The notes under the pieces are model-generated. The model had not been told where the DNA came from and did no database searches. It saw nothing but the letters and a program-made list of their open reading frames with translations. Shown piece by piece: positions 14,797-22,917 of a stretch of 32,691 nt of DNA (the first letter of the stretch is position 1; every line of letters starts with the position of its first letter). Source of the stretch: Gemmataceae bacterium (GTDB lineage: Bacteria; Planctomycetota; Planctomycetia; Gemmatales; Gemmataceae); the NCBI GenBank assembly GCA_003136315.1, contig PLDW01000362.1, forward strand, positions 25,815 through 58,505, in the 5' to 3' direction. The position numbers were made by a program, and so were the translations under genes.

Positions 14797-17229
14797 ATGA
14801 ATCGCTTCGACCCGGTCTTTTCCCGGGGTTTCGTGTACCTCACCGTGGTGGGGTGGGTCGCCCTCGCGCCGGCCATTGCTGCCGCCGGGCTGACCAGTTC
14901 GCCAGCCACGGTCGAACTTCGCGATGCCTTCGAGGGCCGGCAACTCCTCATCGCTGATGGCGATCGAGATGTGACTCGCGCTGCGAGCTATGCCAGCGCG
15001 AATCCGACTGTCGCGCGGGTGGACGAGAAGGGATACGTCACCCCCACTGGCGACGGGACCACCACCATCGTCGTCCAGCGCGGGGCCGACCGGCTCGATG
15101 TTCGTGTCTCTGTCTCCGGATTCGGGAGAGGTCGGTCGGTCGACTTCCGGACCGAGGTGGTCCCGCTTCTGAGCAAGCTCGGGTGTAACTCCGGCGGTTG
15201 CCACGGGAAAGCGTCCGGGCAGAATGGGTTCAAGCTCTCGTTATTCGGGTTCGATAGTGCCTTCGACTACGCTGCGATCACCCGCGAAGCCCGGGGGCGA
15301 CGGATCTTCCCGGCCAGCCCGGAGCAGTCCCTGTTTCTCACCAAAGCGACAGGCCGAGTTCCGCATGGTGGGGGAAAACGGCTCAACCCGGACGGCCCGG
15401 ACTATCCGGTTGTCCGCCAGTGGGTCGCGATTGGCACCCCCGCCTCCGCTCCGGATTCACCTCAGGTCGTGCGGCTTCGGGTGGAGCCCCATGACAGGGT
15501 GCTGCGACCCGGCGACACCCAGCAACTCGCTGTGCTGGCCGAATACTCCGACGGATCGATCCGCGACGTCACCCGGCAGAGCGAGTTTCAGAGCAATCTG
15601 GATGTGGTCGCCACGGTCGAACCGGATGGGTGGGTGAAAGCCCGGGGCCTCAGCGGCGAGGCGGCCGTGATGGCCCGGCACGTGGGCCATGTTGCGGTTT
15701 TCCAGGCGCTGGTCCCCCACGGTCCGCCGGTCGCAGAGATCCCGGACTTCGCGCCAAACAATTTCGTCGACCGACTGGCTCTCGCGAAGTGGAAAAAGCT
15801 CGGGCTCCTCCCGTCCCCGACCTGCGACGACGCCACCTTCATCCGAAGGCTCACGGTCGATCTCTGCGGACGATTGCCGACCCCTGCCGAGACCCGCGTG
15901 TTCCTCACCGACTCTGCCCCCGATAAGCGGTCGAAATTGATCGATCGGTTGCTCGATGGTCCCGACTACCCGGCCTATTTCGCCTTGAAGTGGGGCGGCA
16001 TTCTGCGCAACTCGAACCTCGCGGGTGCGGACCAGGCGGCGGTCGCCTTCCACCACTGGCTGAAGGATTCGATCGCCCGGAACCGGCCGTACGACACATT
16101 TGTCCGTGGAGTAGTAGCGGCGGCTGGTGAGTGGCAAGATGCCCCTGCCGTGAACTGGCTGTGGCAGAACCGCGATGATCAGCTTCATCAGGTCACGGCC
16201 GATGTCGCTCAGGTGTTCCTTGGGGTCCGGCTCCAGTGTGCGAAGTGCCACCATCACCCGTATGAACGATGGGGGCAGGCCGATTACTACGGGCTCGCGG
16301 GGTTCTTCACCCGCCTCGGACGCAAGAGCTTCGGTCAGCCCCCACCGTACTACGCATCTGCCACCCCCACAACCGGCGAGAAAGATCCGCTGACCGGAAA
16401 AACGCCCGAGCCCAAGTACCTCGATGGCCCCGCCGGGATATTCAGTCCGGACGAAGACCCCCGACACGCGCTGGTCGACTGGATGGCGAAGCCCGACAAC
16501 CCCTTCTTCGCCAAGGCCCTCGTGAACCGGATGTGGGGGCACTTTCTTGGCCGCGGAATCTACCATGAGGTCGACGACCTTCGCGATACGAACCCGCCCA
16601 GCAATCCCGAACTTCTGGATGCTCTCGCGAAAGATTTCGTCGCACACCACTTTGATGTGAAGCATGTGATCCGGACCATCCTGAACAGCCGGGTCTACCA
16701 GTTGAGCGCGGATCCCACCGACCACAACCGAAACGATCGCCAGAATTTCGCTCGATACTACGCCCGGCGGTTGCCTGCCGAGGTGTTCCTGGACGCCGTG
16801 AACGCCACCTGTGGGACGAAAGGCGGGTTCAACGGGGTGAGCGCCAACGCCCGCGCCATCGACCTCCCGCATGAGGGGTTTGGCTCTTACTTCCTGGACA
16901 CATTCGATCGGCCCAAGCGAGTGACGGTGTGCGAGTGCGAGCGGTCCACTGGGGCAACCCTTGGGCAGGTACTCCTCCTGGCGAACTCGGACGAGATCGA
17001 GAATAAGATCGCCGACGGGAACGGACGTGTCGCGAAACTGGTGAAGGACAAGAAGCCGACTCCAGAGATCATTGAGGAGTTGTACCTCGCGGCCTTCTCT
17101 CGCCGACCCGTCGGACCGGAGATGGCCCGGACACGGGAGCACATCGAGACCGCCCCCGACCGACAAAAAGCGATCGAAGATGTGCTCTGGGCGATCCTGA
17201 ACAGCAAAGAGTTTATGTTCAATCATTGA
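14797..17229 (+). CDS. Planctomycete cytochrome-like / DUF1549 / DUF1553 surface protein with Ig-like domains
   Basis: This is an 810-residue exported protein with a signal peptide (FVYLTVVGWVALAPAIAAA). Domains in order are a bacterial Ig-like (Big_2-type) repeat at about 30-105, a cytochrome-like PSCyt1 segment with C130-NSGG-C135-H136, a second Ig-like repeat at about 225-310 (LRPGDTQQLAVLAEYSDGS), DUF1549 from about 325 to 530 containing C481-AK-C484-HHHPYERW, and DUF1553 from about 570 to the end (NPFFAKALVNRMWGHFLGRG). This architecture is almost restricted to planctomycetes and relatives. It always travels with DUF1501 genes, as here. The heme-like motifs suggest redox or metal binding, but no activity is established. 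The next gene starts 56 nt downstream, probably in the same operon. Confidence 0.93.
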   Translation: MNRFDPVFSRGFVYLTVVGWVALAPAIAAAGLTSSPATVELRDAFEGRQLLIADGDRDVTRAASYASANPTVARVDEKGYVTPTGDGTTTIVVQRGADRLDVRVSVSGFGRGRSVDFRTEVVPLLSKLGCNSGGCHGKASGQNGFKLSLFGFDSAFDYAAITREARGRRIFPASPEQSLFLTKATGRVPHGGGKRLNPDGPDYPVVRQWVAIGTPASAPDSPQVVRLRVEPHDRVLRPGDTQQLAVLAEYSDGSIRDVTRQSEFQSNLDVVATVEPDGWVKARGLSGEAAVMARHVGHVAVFQALVPHGPPVAEIPDFAPNNFVDRLALAKWKKLGLLPSPTCDDATFIRRLTVDLCGRLPTPAETRVFLTDSAPDKRSKLIDRLLDGPDYPAYFALKWGGILRNSNLAGADQAAVAFHHWLKDSIARNRPYDTFVRGVVAAAGEWQDAPAVNWLWQNRDDQLHQVTADVAQVFLGVRLQCAKCHHHPYERWGQADYYGLAGFFTRLGRKSFGQPPPYYASATPTTGEKDPLTGKTPEPKYLDGPAGIFSPDEDPRHALVDWMAKPDNPFFAKALVNRMWGHFLGRGIYHEVDDLRDTNPPSNPELLDALAKDFVAHHFDVKHVIRTILNSRVYQLSADPTDHNRNDRQNFARYYARRLPAEVFLDAVNATCGTKGGFNGVSANARAIDLPHEGFGSYFLDTFDRPKRVTVCECERSTGATLGQVLLLANSDEIENKIADGNGRVAKLVKDKKPTPEIIEELYLAAFSRRPVGPEMARTREHIETAPDRQKAIEDVLWAILNSKEFMFNH

Positions 17230-17285
17230 GGGACACGGAATGACTCGGCGTCTGTCGAGTCATCCCGCAAAACGACGAGGTCGTT

Positions 17286-18614
17286 ATGCTCGAATTCCTT
17301 GGCCGGGGTGATCGGACGTGCGATGGGGTCACGCGACGGAGCGTGTTGCGGGTCGGCGCGCTCGCGCTGGGCGGGCTGACCCTCCCTGGATTGCTCCAGA
17401 TGCGAGCACGCGGGGCACAACCTGCGACGGGTTCGCGGAAATCCGTGATACTGATCTGGCAGGCGGGTGGCCCGAGCCACATCGATATGTACGACCTCAA
17501 GCCGAACGCACCGACCGAGGTACGCGGCGAATTCAAGCCCATCTCGACCAACGTCCCGGGCATCCAGATCAGCGAGCAACTGCCGCACCAGGCGAAGATT
17601 TTCGACAAGCTCTCAGTCGTCCGGTCCGCGTTTCACACCAACGCCGGGCACGGGATGGGGTCGCAGTGGATGCAGACCGGCTACCAGGCGACAATCGAGG
17701 TCAACGACAATCTCTTCCCCTCGACCGGCTCGATCGTGGCCAAGATGAAGGGGGCAAACGACCCCGGGCTCCCGGCCTACGTCAACCTGCCCCGGCAGGT
17801 GAGTTTCGGGAAGGCGGCCTACCTGGGCGCGTCCTACAACCCGTTCTCGCCAGACGCGAGCCCGAACGAGGCGAGCTTCCAGGTGCGGAACCTGAAACTC
17901 CCGCAGCGAGTCGATGCCTCTCGCCTGGAGCACCGCAAGCAACTTCTGCACGATCTCGACACGATTCGCCGCGATATCGACACAAAGGGCGACCTGGAAG
18001 GACTCGATACCTTCTACCGCGATGGCCTGGAGATGGTGACGAACACCAAGGCGCAGCAGGCGTTCGATGTGAACAAGGAGCCGGTGCGACTCCGCGACCG
18101 ATACGGCCGGAACGACCTCGGCCAGTGTTGCCTGCTGGCCCGGCGGTTGGTCGAAGCCGGAGTGACCTTCGTGACCGTCCAGGCCGGTGGCGGCTGGGAC
18201 ACGCACAGCAACAACTTCACCGAACTGAAGCGGCGACTTCTCCCGCAATTCGACATGGCCGTGGCCGGGCTGGTGGAAGACCTCCACGACCGCGGTTTGC
18301 AGAACGACGTGCTGGTGATGGCGATGGGCGAGTTCGGGCGGACCCCGAAGATCAACAAGGACGCCGGTCGCGACCACTGGCCGGGCGCGATGAGTGTTCT
18401 GTACGCAGGCGGCGGGCTCAAGATGGGTCAAGCGGTTGGGACAACGAACGCGCTGGCCGAGTACCCGACCAGCAAGCCCTACACTCCCGGTTGTGTGTTG
18501 AGCACGATGTACCACACCCTCGGGATCGATCACAAACACGTCTTCCACGACGACGCCCAACGGCCCCTCTCGATCCTCAGTGAAGGCGAGCCGATCCGGG
18601 AACTGGTGGGGTGA
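17286..18614 (+). CDS. DUF1501 family protein (alkaline-phosphatase/sulfatase-like fold)
   Basis: This is a 442-residue protein with a twin-arginine-type export signal (TRRSVLRVGALALGGLTLPG, R17-R18). The body has DUF1501 landmarks: SVILIWQAGGPSHIDMYDLKP near the N-terminus, FHTNAGHGMGSQWMQTGY, VQAGGGWDTHSNNF, MGEFGRTPKIN and DHWPGAMSVLYAGGGL. DUF1501 is related to the alkaline phosphatase superfamily, and the conserved His/Asp residues could bind metal, but no substrate is known. It follows the DUF1549/DUF1553 gene as the usual planctomycete pair, which suggests the two products work together in the periplasm-like space. Confidence 0.94.
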   Translation: MLEFLGRGDRTCDGVTRRSVLRVGALALGGLTLPGLLQMRARGAQPATGSRKSVILIWQAGGPSHIDMYDLKPNAPTEVRGEFKPISTNVPGIQISEQLPHQAKIFDKLSVVRSAFHTNAGHGMGSQWMQTGYQATIEVNDNLFPSTGSIVAKMKGANDPGLPAYVNLPRQVSFGKAAYLGASYNPFSPDASPNEASFQVRNLKLPQRVDASRLEHRKQLLHDLDTIRRDIDTKGDLEGLDTFYRDGLEMVTNTKAQQAFDVNKEPVRLRDRYGRNDLGQCCLLARRLVEAGVTFVTVQAGGGWDTHSNNFTELKRRLLPQFDMAVAGLVEDLHDRGLQNDVLVMAMGEFGRTPKINKDAGRDHWPGAMSVLYAGGGLKMGQAVGTTNALAEYPTSKPYTPGCVLSTMYHTLGIDHKHVFHDDAQRPLSILSEGEPIRELVG

Positions 18615-18824
18615 GATCGGGTTTTGTCGGTCGGGTCGAGGCTTTGGGAGACGCGACAAAGCCAGCCCCGTGGGTTCAGAGAAGAGGATTTAACCACAGA
18701 GTCACAGAGAGCACAGAGAGAAGACCAACACCGAGAAAGAGACGTTTGTAGGTCGGCTCTGCCATAGTCTTGACAAAATCTACAAACTTTAGTTGGAAAG
18801 TTGACGTTTTCAGCCGCGGAGCCC

Positions 18825-18958
18825 GCCCAAGGCTTCCGCCCTGGGCTCAGAACGAACGCCCCATCCGGGGCTCAGAACGAGTGGCCTGCGGCCGGACAGA
18901 TCAGGGTTTTAAGCCGCAGAGCGGCGGCCGTTCTTAGCCCAGGGCGGAAGCCCTGGGC
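18825..18958. repeat. Large imperfect palindrome upstream of the SDR gene
   Basis: The 30-bp arms at 18825-18854 and 18929-18958 are reverse complements at 28 of 30 positions, and share the core AGCCCAGGGCGGAAGCC. A smaller hairpin (CCCC-AT-CCGGGG type) lies inside, and GTTTTCAGCCGCGGAGC/GTTTTAAGCCGCAGAGC form flanking direct repeats. It occupies most of the gap between the DUF1501 and SDR genes. The remaining part, 18646-18800, holds a purine-rich stretch (ACCACAGAGTCACAGAGAGC) and no gene. Confidence 0.7.
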
Positions 18959-18986
18959 AGCCTTTGAAGACTCTCCCGGATTCGCC

Positions 18987-19769
18987 ATGAAATGTGATCT
19001 GACCGGGAAAGTCAGCCTCGTCACTGGCGCGGCCCGAGGGATCGGGCAGGCAATCGCCAACCGACTCGCCGCGAGTGGGAGCATCGTCTATTACACCGAC
19101 CTGAGTGCTGATGACGCCCAGTCTGCGGCGGCGGTCTCACCCAACGGCCGGGGGCTGCGGCTCGACGTGACAGACCCCGCCGTAATCGCTGCGGGCGTTC
19201 AGCAGGTGGTGGCCGAGGCGGGCCGGCTCGACATCCTGGTGAATAATGCCGGTGTGAATACACTCGCTCACCGGGTCACGATTGATGAGTTCCCGCGGGA
19301 GGAGTGGGACCGCATTCTGGCGGTCGACCTCACCGGGCTTTACGAGATGAGCCGGGCGGCGGTCGGAGTGATGCGTCAGCAGCGATCCGGGCGTATCATT
19401 AACATTGCCTCCATCGCCGGGCTTGTTCCACTCCGACTTCAGTGTGCATTCGTGGCCGCCAAGGCCGGGGTCGTCAATCTGACGAAAGCGATGGCCCTGG
19501 AACTCGCCCCCGATGGGATTCTCGTCAACGGAATCGCCCCCGGTTCGACGCTCACCGATGGGACGCGGAAACTGTTCTACGGCGATGATGGCCTGTTCCG
19601 GGAGTCGGTCCGGCGGATGCTCGATCACATCCCCCTCGGACGGCCAGCGACCGTCGACGAGGTTGCCGTGGCCGCGCTGTTCCTGGCGGACCCGGAGAAC
19701 TCCTACATGAACGGGCACATCGTCGTCGTGGATGGCGGCTGGACTGCTGGTTACAGCCGGGATTTTTAG
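18987..19769 (+). CDS. Short-chain dehydrogenase/reductase lacking the catalytic tyrosine
   Basis: This is a 260-residue classical SDR. The NAD(P)-binding TGAARGIGQAIA sits at the N-terminus, LDVTDP near 60, DILVNNAGVN near 85, the catalytic serine at S142 (IINIASIAG) and lysine at K159 (AAKAG). The tyrosine of the YxxxK motif, expected 13 residues after the serine, is F155 (codon TTC at 19449-19451). The C-terminus has the usual LVNGIAPGSTLTD and GHIVVVDGGWTAGY. Without the tyrosine hydroxyl normal proton transfer should fail, so this may be a catalytically altered or regulatory member. The ATG at 18987 begins the fold exactly; the frame is open upstream to 18801 through repeat sequence. Confidence 0.9.
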   Translation: MKCDLTGKVSLVTGAARGIGQAIANRLAASGSIVYYTDLSADDAQSAAAVSPNGRGLRLDVTDPAVIAAGVQQVVAEAGRLDILVNNAGVNTLAHRVTIDEFPREEWDRILAVDLTGLYEMSRAAVGVMRQQRSGRIINIASIAGLVPLRLQCAFVAAKAGVVNLTKAMALELAPDGILVNGIAPGSTLTDGTRKLFYGDDGLFRESVRRMLDHIPLGRPATVDEVAVAALFLADPENSYMNGHIVVVDGGWTAGYSRDF

Positions 19770-19819
19770 TTTTGCAAGGAATTTGGGCACGGTTCAATGA
19801 GTGGGTGCGAGGGGTAACA

Positions 19820-19946
19820 TTGGAATTGGCGAACCGGCAACGTCAGTTGCCGGGTTGGAATTGGCGAGGTTGCCGGGTTGGAATTGGCGAACGTCAGTTG
19901 CCGGGTGAGCTGATCGTACCCGGCGACTGACGTCGCCGGTTCGCCA
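19820..19946. repeat. Cluster of direct and inverted repeats before hmgA
   Basis: TTGGAATTGGCGA occurs three times (19820-19832, 19855-19867, 19878-19890), separated by copies of a GTTGCCGGG unit. A perfect hairpin CCGGCAAC-GTCA-GTTGCCGG spans 19834-19853, and a divergent inverted copy (CCCGGCGACTGACGTCGCCGG) follows at about 19919-19940. The cluster fills the gap between the SDR and homogentisate dioxygenase genes. Confidence 0.65.
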
Positions 19947-20007
19947 GTTACCTCCCAACGAGTACTCGCTGCCCCGGTCTGCCTTCTCTCCCGGTTCGGA
20001 GGCTTCC

Positions 20008-21180
20008 ATGCCCCGCTACCTCACGCTCGGCTCGATCCCGAAGAAGCGACACACCGCCCACCGTACGCAACCCGGGTTCCACAACGAGGGACTCCATTAC
20101 GAAGAGGTGATCAGCACCCAGGGTTTCTCCCGGGCGTACTCGATTGCGTATCACCTGCGCCCCCCGACCCGGGTGAAAGCGGTCGAACCGGCGGGGCAGT
20201 GGGCTATTGAGCGAGTCGAGCAACCCGTCCTCCGCCACCATCACCTCAAGACCCGCTCTCTCCCGGCAACTGGCGATGCCGTCACCGGCCGCGTTCCACT
20301 CCTCACCAATGCAGACGTGACCCTCTGGCGGTGCCGACCTGCCGATCCTCAACGGGAACTCTTTCGCAACGCCGTTGCCGACGAAATCGTCTTCGTCCAC
20401 CACGGCCGGGGTGTGCTCGTCACTCACTTTGGCCGGCTCCCGTTTCGCGACTACGATTACGTGGTGATCCCGCGGTGTACCACCTATCGGTTTGACTTTG
20501 AGCCGACCGAGTTCGCCCCGGACTTGCTCGTGATCGAGTCGGCCGGAGTTGTCGGGTTCCCGAACCGGTATCTGAACCCGGAAGGCCAGTTCCGGCTCGG
20601 AGCCCCATTCGCCGAGCGTGACCTTCACGGGCCATCGGAGCTGGAAATCCTCGATTCCGCCGGTGAAACACCCGTTCTCATCAAGGATGGTTCCCGACTG
20701 AGCCGCTACTTCCTCGCGGACCATCCGTTTGATGTGGTGGGCTGGGATGGGTGTGTCTACCCGTTCACGTTCAACGCCGATGACTTTGAACCGATCACAG
20801 GGACCATCCACCAGCCCCCACCGATTCACCAGACATTCGAGGCATCGGGGTTTGTGGTCTGCACATTCGCGCCGCGAATGCTTGACACCCATCCGGCCGC
20901 GATCAAGGTGCCTTACGCTCACAGTAATGTGGAGAGCGATGAGGTGCTCTACTATGTCCGTGGGCGGTTCGGGAGCCGGCGAGGTGTGGAGGAATCGTCC
21001 ATCACCTTACATCCGCACGGTATCCCCCACGGCCCCCACCCGGGAACGATTGCCGCGAGCCGGGACATGACCCGGACCGACGAGCTGGCCGTGATGGTCG
21101 ACACTTTCCGACCGCTGGACCTGACCCGGCAGGCCCTCGCTCTCGACGACCCGAGTTACCCGCTCTCGTGGCTGGACTGA
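20008..21180 (+). CDS. hmgA: Homogentisate 1,2-dioxygenase
   Basis: This is a 390-residue double-cupin protein of the homogentisate dioxygenase family. Such enzymes are Fe(II) enzymes that open the homogentisate ring to maleylacetoacetate in tyrosine/phenylalanine breakdown. The iron-site region reads YAHSNVESDEVLYYV (H305, D311, E312) and LHPHGIPHGPHPG (H335, H341), in the order His-acid-His seen in the family. The N-terminal half has HNEGLHYEEVISTQGFSRAYS and FVHHGRGVLVTHFG. It belongs to the shorter bacterial form rather than the ~430-residue human-like form. GGAGG at 19999-20003 lies 4 nt before the ATG. No other tyrosine-degradation gene is in the window. Confidence 0.9.
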   Translation: MPRYLTLGSIPKKRHTAHRTQPGFHNEGLHYEEVISTQGFSRAYSIAYHLRPPTRVKAVEPAGQWAIERVEQPVLRHHHLKTRSLPATGDAVTGRVPLLTNADVTLWRCRPADPQRELFRNAVADEIVFVHHGRGVLVTHFGRLPFRDYDYVVIPRCTTYRFDFEPTEFAPDLLVIESAGVVGFPNRYLNPEGQFRLGAPFAERDLHGPSELEILDSAGETPVLIKDGSRLSRYFLADHPFDVVGWDGCVYPFTFNADDFEPITGTIHQPPPIHQTFEASGFVVCTFAPRMLDTHPAAIKVPYAHSNVESDEVLYYVRGRFGSRRGVEESSITLHPHGIPHGPHPGTIAASRDMTRTDELAVMVDTFRPLDLTRQALALDDPSYPLSWLD

Positions 21181-21231
21181 CTGGCGTCGAACATGAGACA
21201 GGTAAGGTTGTCCCGGTTGATGCCGGATCTG

Positions 21232-21360
21232 GGAAAGTAGGCGACTCGCTCCGCGAGTCGCCGTTTCTGGCCAACTGATGCGGATCGACGCGGACACATT
21301 CTTGACGATTGCGGCTACACTCCTGAAACGGTCACTCGCGGAGCGAGTGACCTACTTTCC
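21232..21360. repeat. Pair of inverted REP-like palindromes
   Basis: GGAAAGTAGGCGACTCGC starts a hairpin with perfect 10-bp arms and a TCC loop (21240-21262). An inverted copy of the same unit, with arms GGTCACTCGC/GCGAGTGACC, spans 21330-21352 and ends CTACTTTCC at 21360. Two head-to-head copies of one 31-bp unit make a BIME-like structure between the convergent hmgA and alanine-rich genes. Confidence 0.75.
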
Positions 21361-21378
21361 GCCTGTGGTGCTTCCGCC

Positions 21379-22902
21379 TCAGCGGCTTTCTACATCAGAC
21401 TCATCGATCAGGGTCGCGGCGATCGTGTAGCCGCTGAACTTGAAGCCGTCGAGGTCGTTCCAGAGCGTTTGCAGTTCACCGACCCAGCGGACGGGGTCGA
21501 ACCGCGGCGACGTGCCCGGCGGGAGCAACTCCTCGGCGGCCGTGCGGAGCCCATCGCCAATCGCGGTTTCGGCCTTCTTGATCGCTTTTTTCGACAGCGA
21601 CTTCCGCGTGCCTTTCGGCTTCTCGGCGGGTGGCGGGGTGCCGTGGTCGGGGACAGCCGTAAACACTGGTCCGCCTTGCAGCGCCTGCACAACCGCTGTG
21701 AGGATGGAGGCGTCATCCTGGTCGTCTGCAACGGCGATGGTGACCTGGATCTGGCCCGCTTTCAGTTGGGCCGGCGGCTCCTCGTCGGTTCCACCACCGA
21801 CACCGGCCGGAACGCGCGCCTTCGCGTAGACCGCACTGAGTTTCAGCGGTGGCTTCAGGATCAGGCCGTGCCCCCCACCGACAATGTCCAGGCGGCCGAA
21901 CCGTTTCGCGAGCCCGGCCGCAAGGCGGGTCGCTTCGCGTTCGTCGTTGAGATCCACCTCATCCGGCACCTGGATCGTCAGGCCGAACCGCCTGGGTGTG
22001 GGGAGGGCTGGCCAGCCTTCGGGTACTCCCTCGGGCCACAGCGGCCCGGCCACGACCGGCGGGCAGGGCGTCGAGTCGGTGGCGGAGTTGTTGCGTGCCC
22101 AGGACAGGAGTGTGTCGAAGTCGCGTCGAAGGAGTAGGTTGATCTTGCCAGCAATGTTTGTGGCATTGGTCGCATCGGCACTGGCTTTGGCGGTAGCGGC
22201 GGCGGGGTAGGTGGCAGCCTTCGCGTCGTCGGCGGCGGCGGCGGTGGCGTGGTAGGCGGTGGCGGCAGCGTCGGCGGCAGCATCGGCGGCAGCGTAAGCA
22301 GCAGCGTTGCTTTTGGCGGCATCGTCAGCGGCAGCGTCGGCAGCGTCGGCGGCGTCGGCGGCGTCGGGGATGGCGTCGGCGGCACTACCAGCGGCGACTT
22401 CCGAAACCCGAACCGCATTCTCCACTGCAACTAGATGCAACAGCGGAGCGTCAGGCCACCCGTAATGGAACAAGGGGGCAGCGCGCCGGGCACACCGCGC
22501 AGCGAACGCGACCTCAGCCCATCGTGGGAGGGCGCGCAGGTCATCCGCCGAGGGCAATTCGACTTTCTCGGCCGAGGGACGGTGCGCCGGGGCCGGCTTC
22601 TGCTTTCCCCGCCGAGTCCCGCGAGGCTTCGTTGTCGGTGAGGAGGCCGTCGATTGCGTGGGTTCTGGTCTGGGGGCGATCAGTCCCAGCCTGCGGTTAT
22701 TCAACCACAAGCGCGACATCCGGGCAGATTCAGCCGTTGAGTCGTTGTAAACGGTCCACTCGACCCGCTTCATGTGGGCGCGGTAGCCCGCTGCTGCTGC
22801 TGTCGCGTCGGCCTCGCTGAGTCCCATCTCGAGCAACTCTTCGACGACGACTTCCCAGTAACCTTCGACGAAGTCGTCTGGGAGTTCGGGAGTGTCGGTC
22901 AT
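21379..22902 (-). CDS. Alanine-rich protein with Imm5-like segment; possible immunity partner
   Basis: This is a 507-residue protein without a firm family assignment. Residues 1-65 form a helical domain (FVEGYWEVVVEELLEMGLSE). After a basic linker, residues about 130-250 read LPRWAEVAFAARCARRAAPLF, then a Pro/Asp turn and AVENAVRVSEVAAGSA, and run into a long Ala/Asp tract (22150-22400). This resembles Imm5-type putative immunity proteins, which have a CxxRxLPLF-like start and then dense Ala repeats. The C-terminal half (about 300-507) has beta-rich patterns (RFGLTIQVPDEVDL, GQIQVTIAVADDQDD). It starts 15 bp after the ADP-ribosyltransferase-like gene stops, so both are one operon. An immunity or antitoxin role is inferred from this pairing. 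Confidence 0.75.
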   Translation of the reverse strand: MTDTPELPDDFVEGYWEVVVEELLEMGLSEADATAAAAGYRAHMKRVEWTVYNDSTAESARMSRLWLNNRRLGLIAPRPEPTQSTASSPTTKPRGTRRGKQKPAPAHRPSAEKVELPSADDLRALPRWAEVAFAARCARRAAPLFHYGWPDAPLLHLVAVENAVRVSEVAAGSAADAIPDAADAADAADAAADDAAKSNAAAYAAADAAADAAATAYHATAAAADDAKAATYPAAATAKASADATNATNIAGKINLLLRRDFDTLLSWARNNSATDSTPCPPVVAGPLWPEGVPEGWPALPTPRRFGLTIQVPDEVDLNDEREATRLAAGLAKRFGRLDIVGGGHGLILKPPLKLSAVYAKARVPAGVGGGTDEEPPAQLKAGQIQVTIAVADDQDDASILTAVVQALQGGPVFTAVPDHGTPPPAEKPKGTRKSLSKKAIKKAETAIGDGLRTAAEELLPPGTSPRFDPVRWVGELQTLWNDLDGFKFSGYTIAATLIDESDVESR

Positions 22903-22917
22903 GTCTCGGAACCCTCG

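Noticed and set aside
18801..18986. Longer N-terminus of the SDR
   Set aside because: The extra 62 codons are encoded by the large palindrome; the SDR fold starts exactly at the ATG at 18987.
22249..22434. Plus-strand glycine/serine-rich ORF opposite the Ala-rich tract
   Set aside because: It is the antisense shadow of the GC-rich alanine codons of the minus-strand gene and has no start signal.
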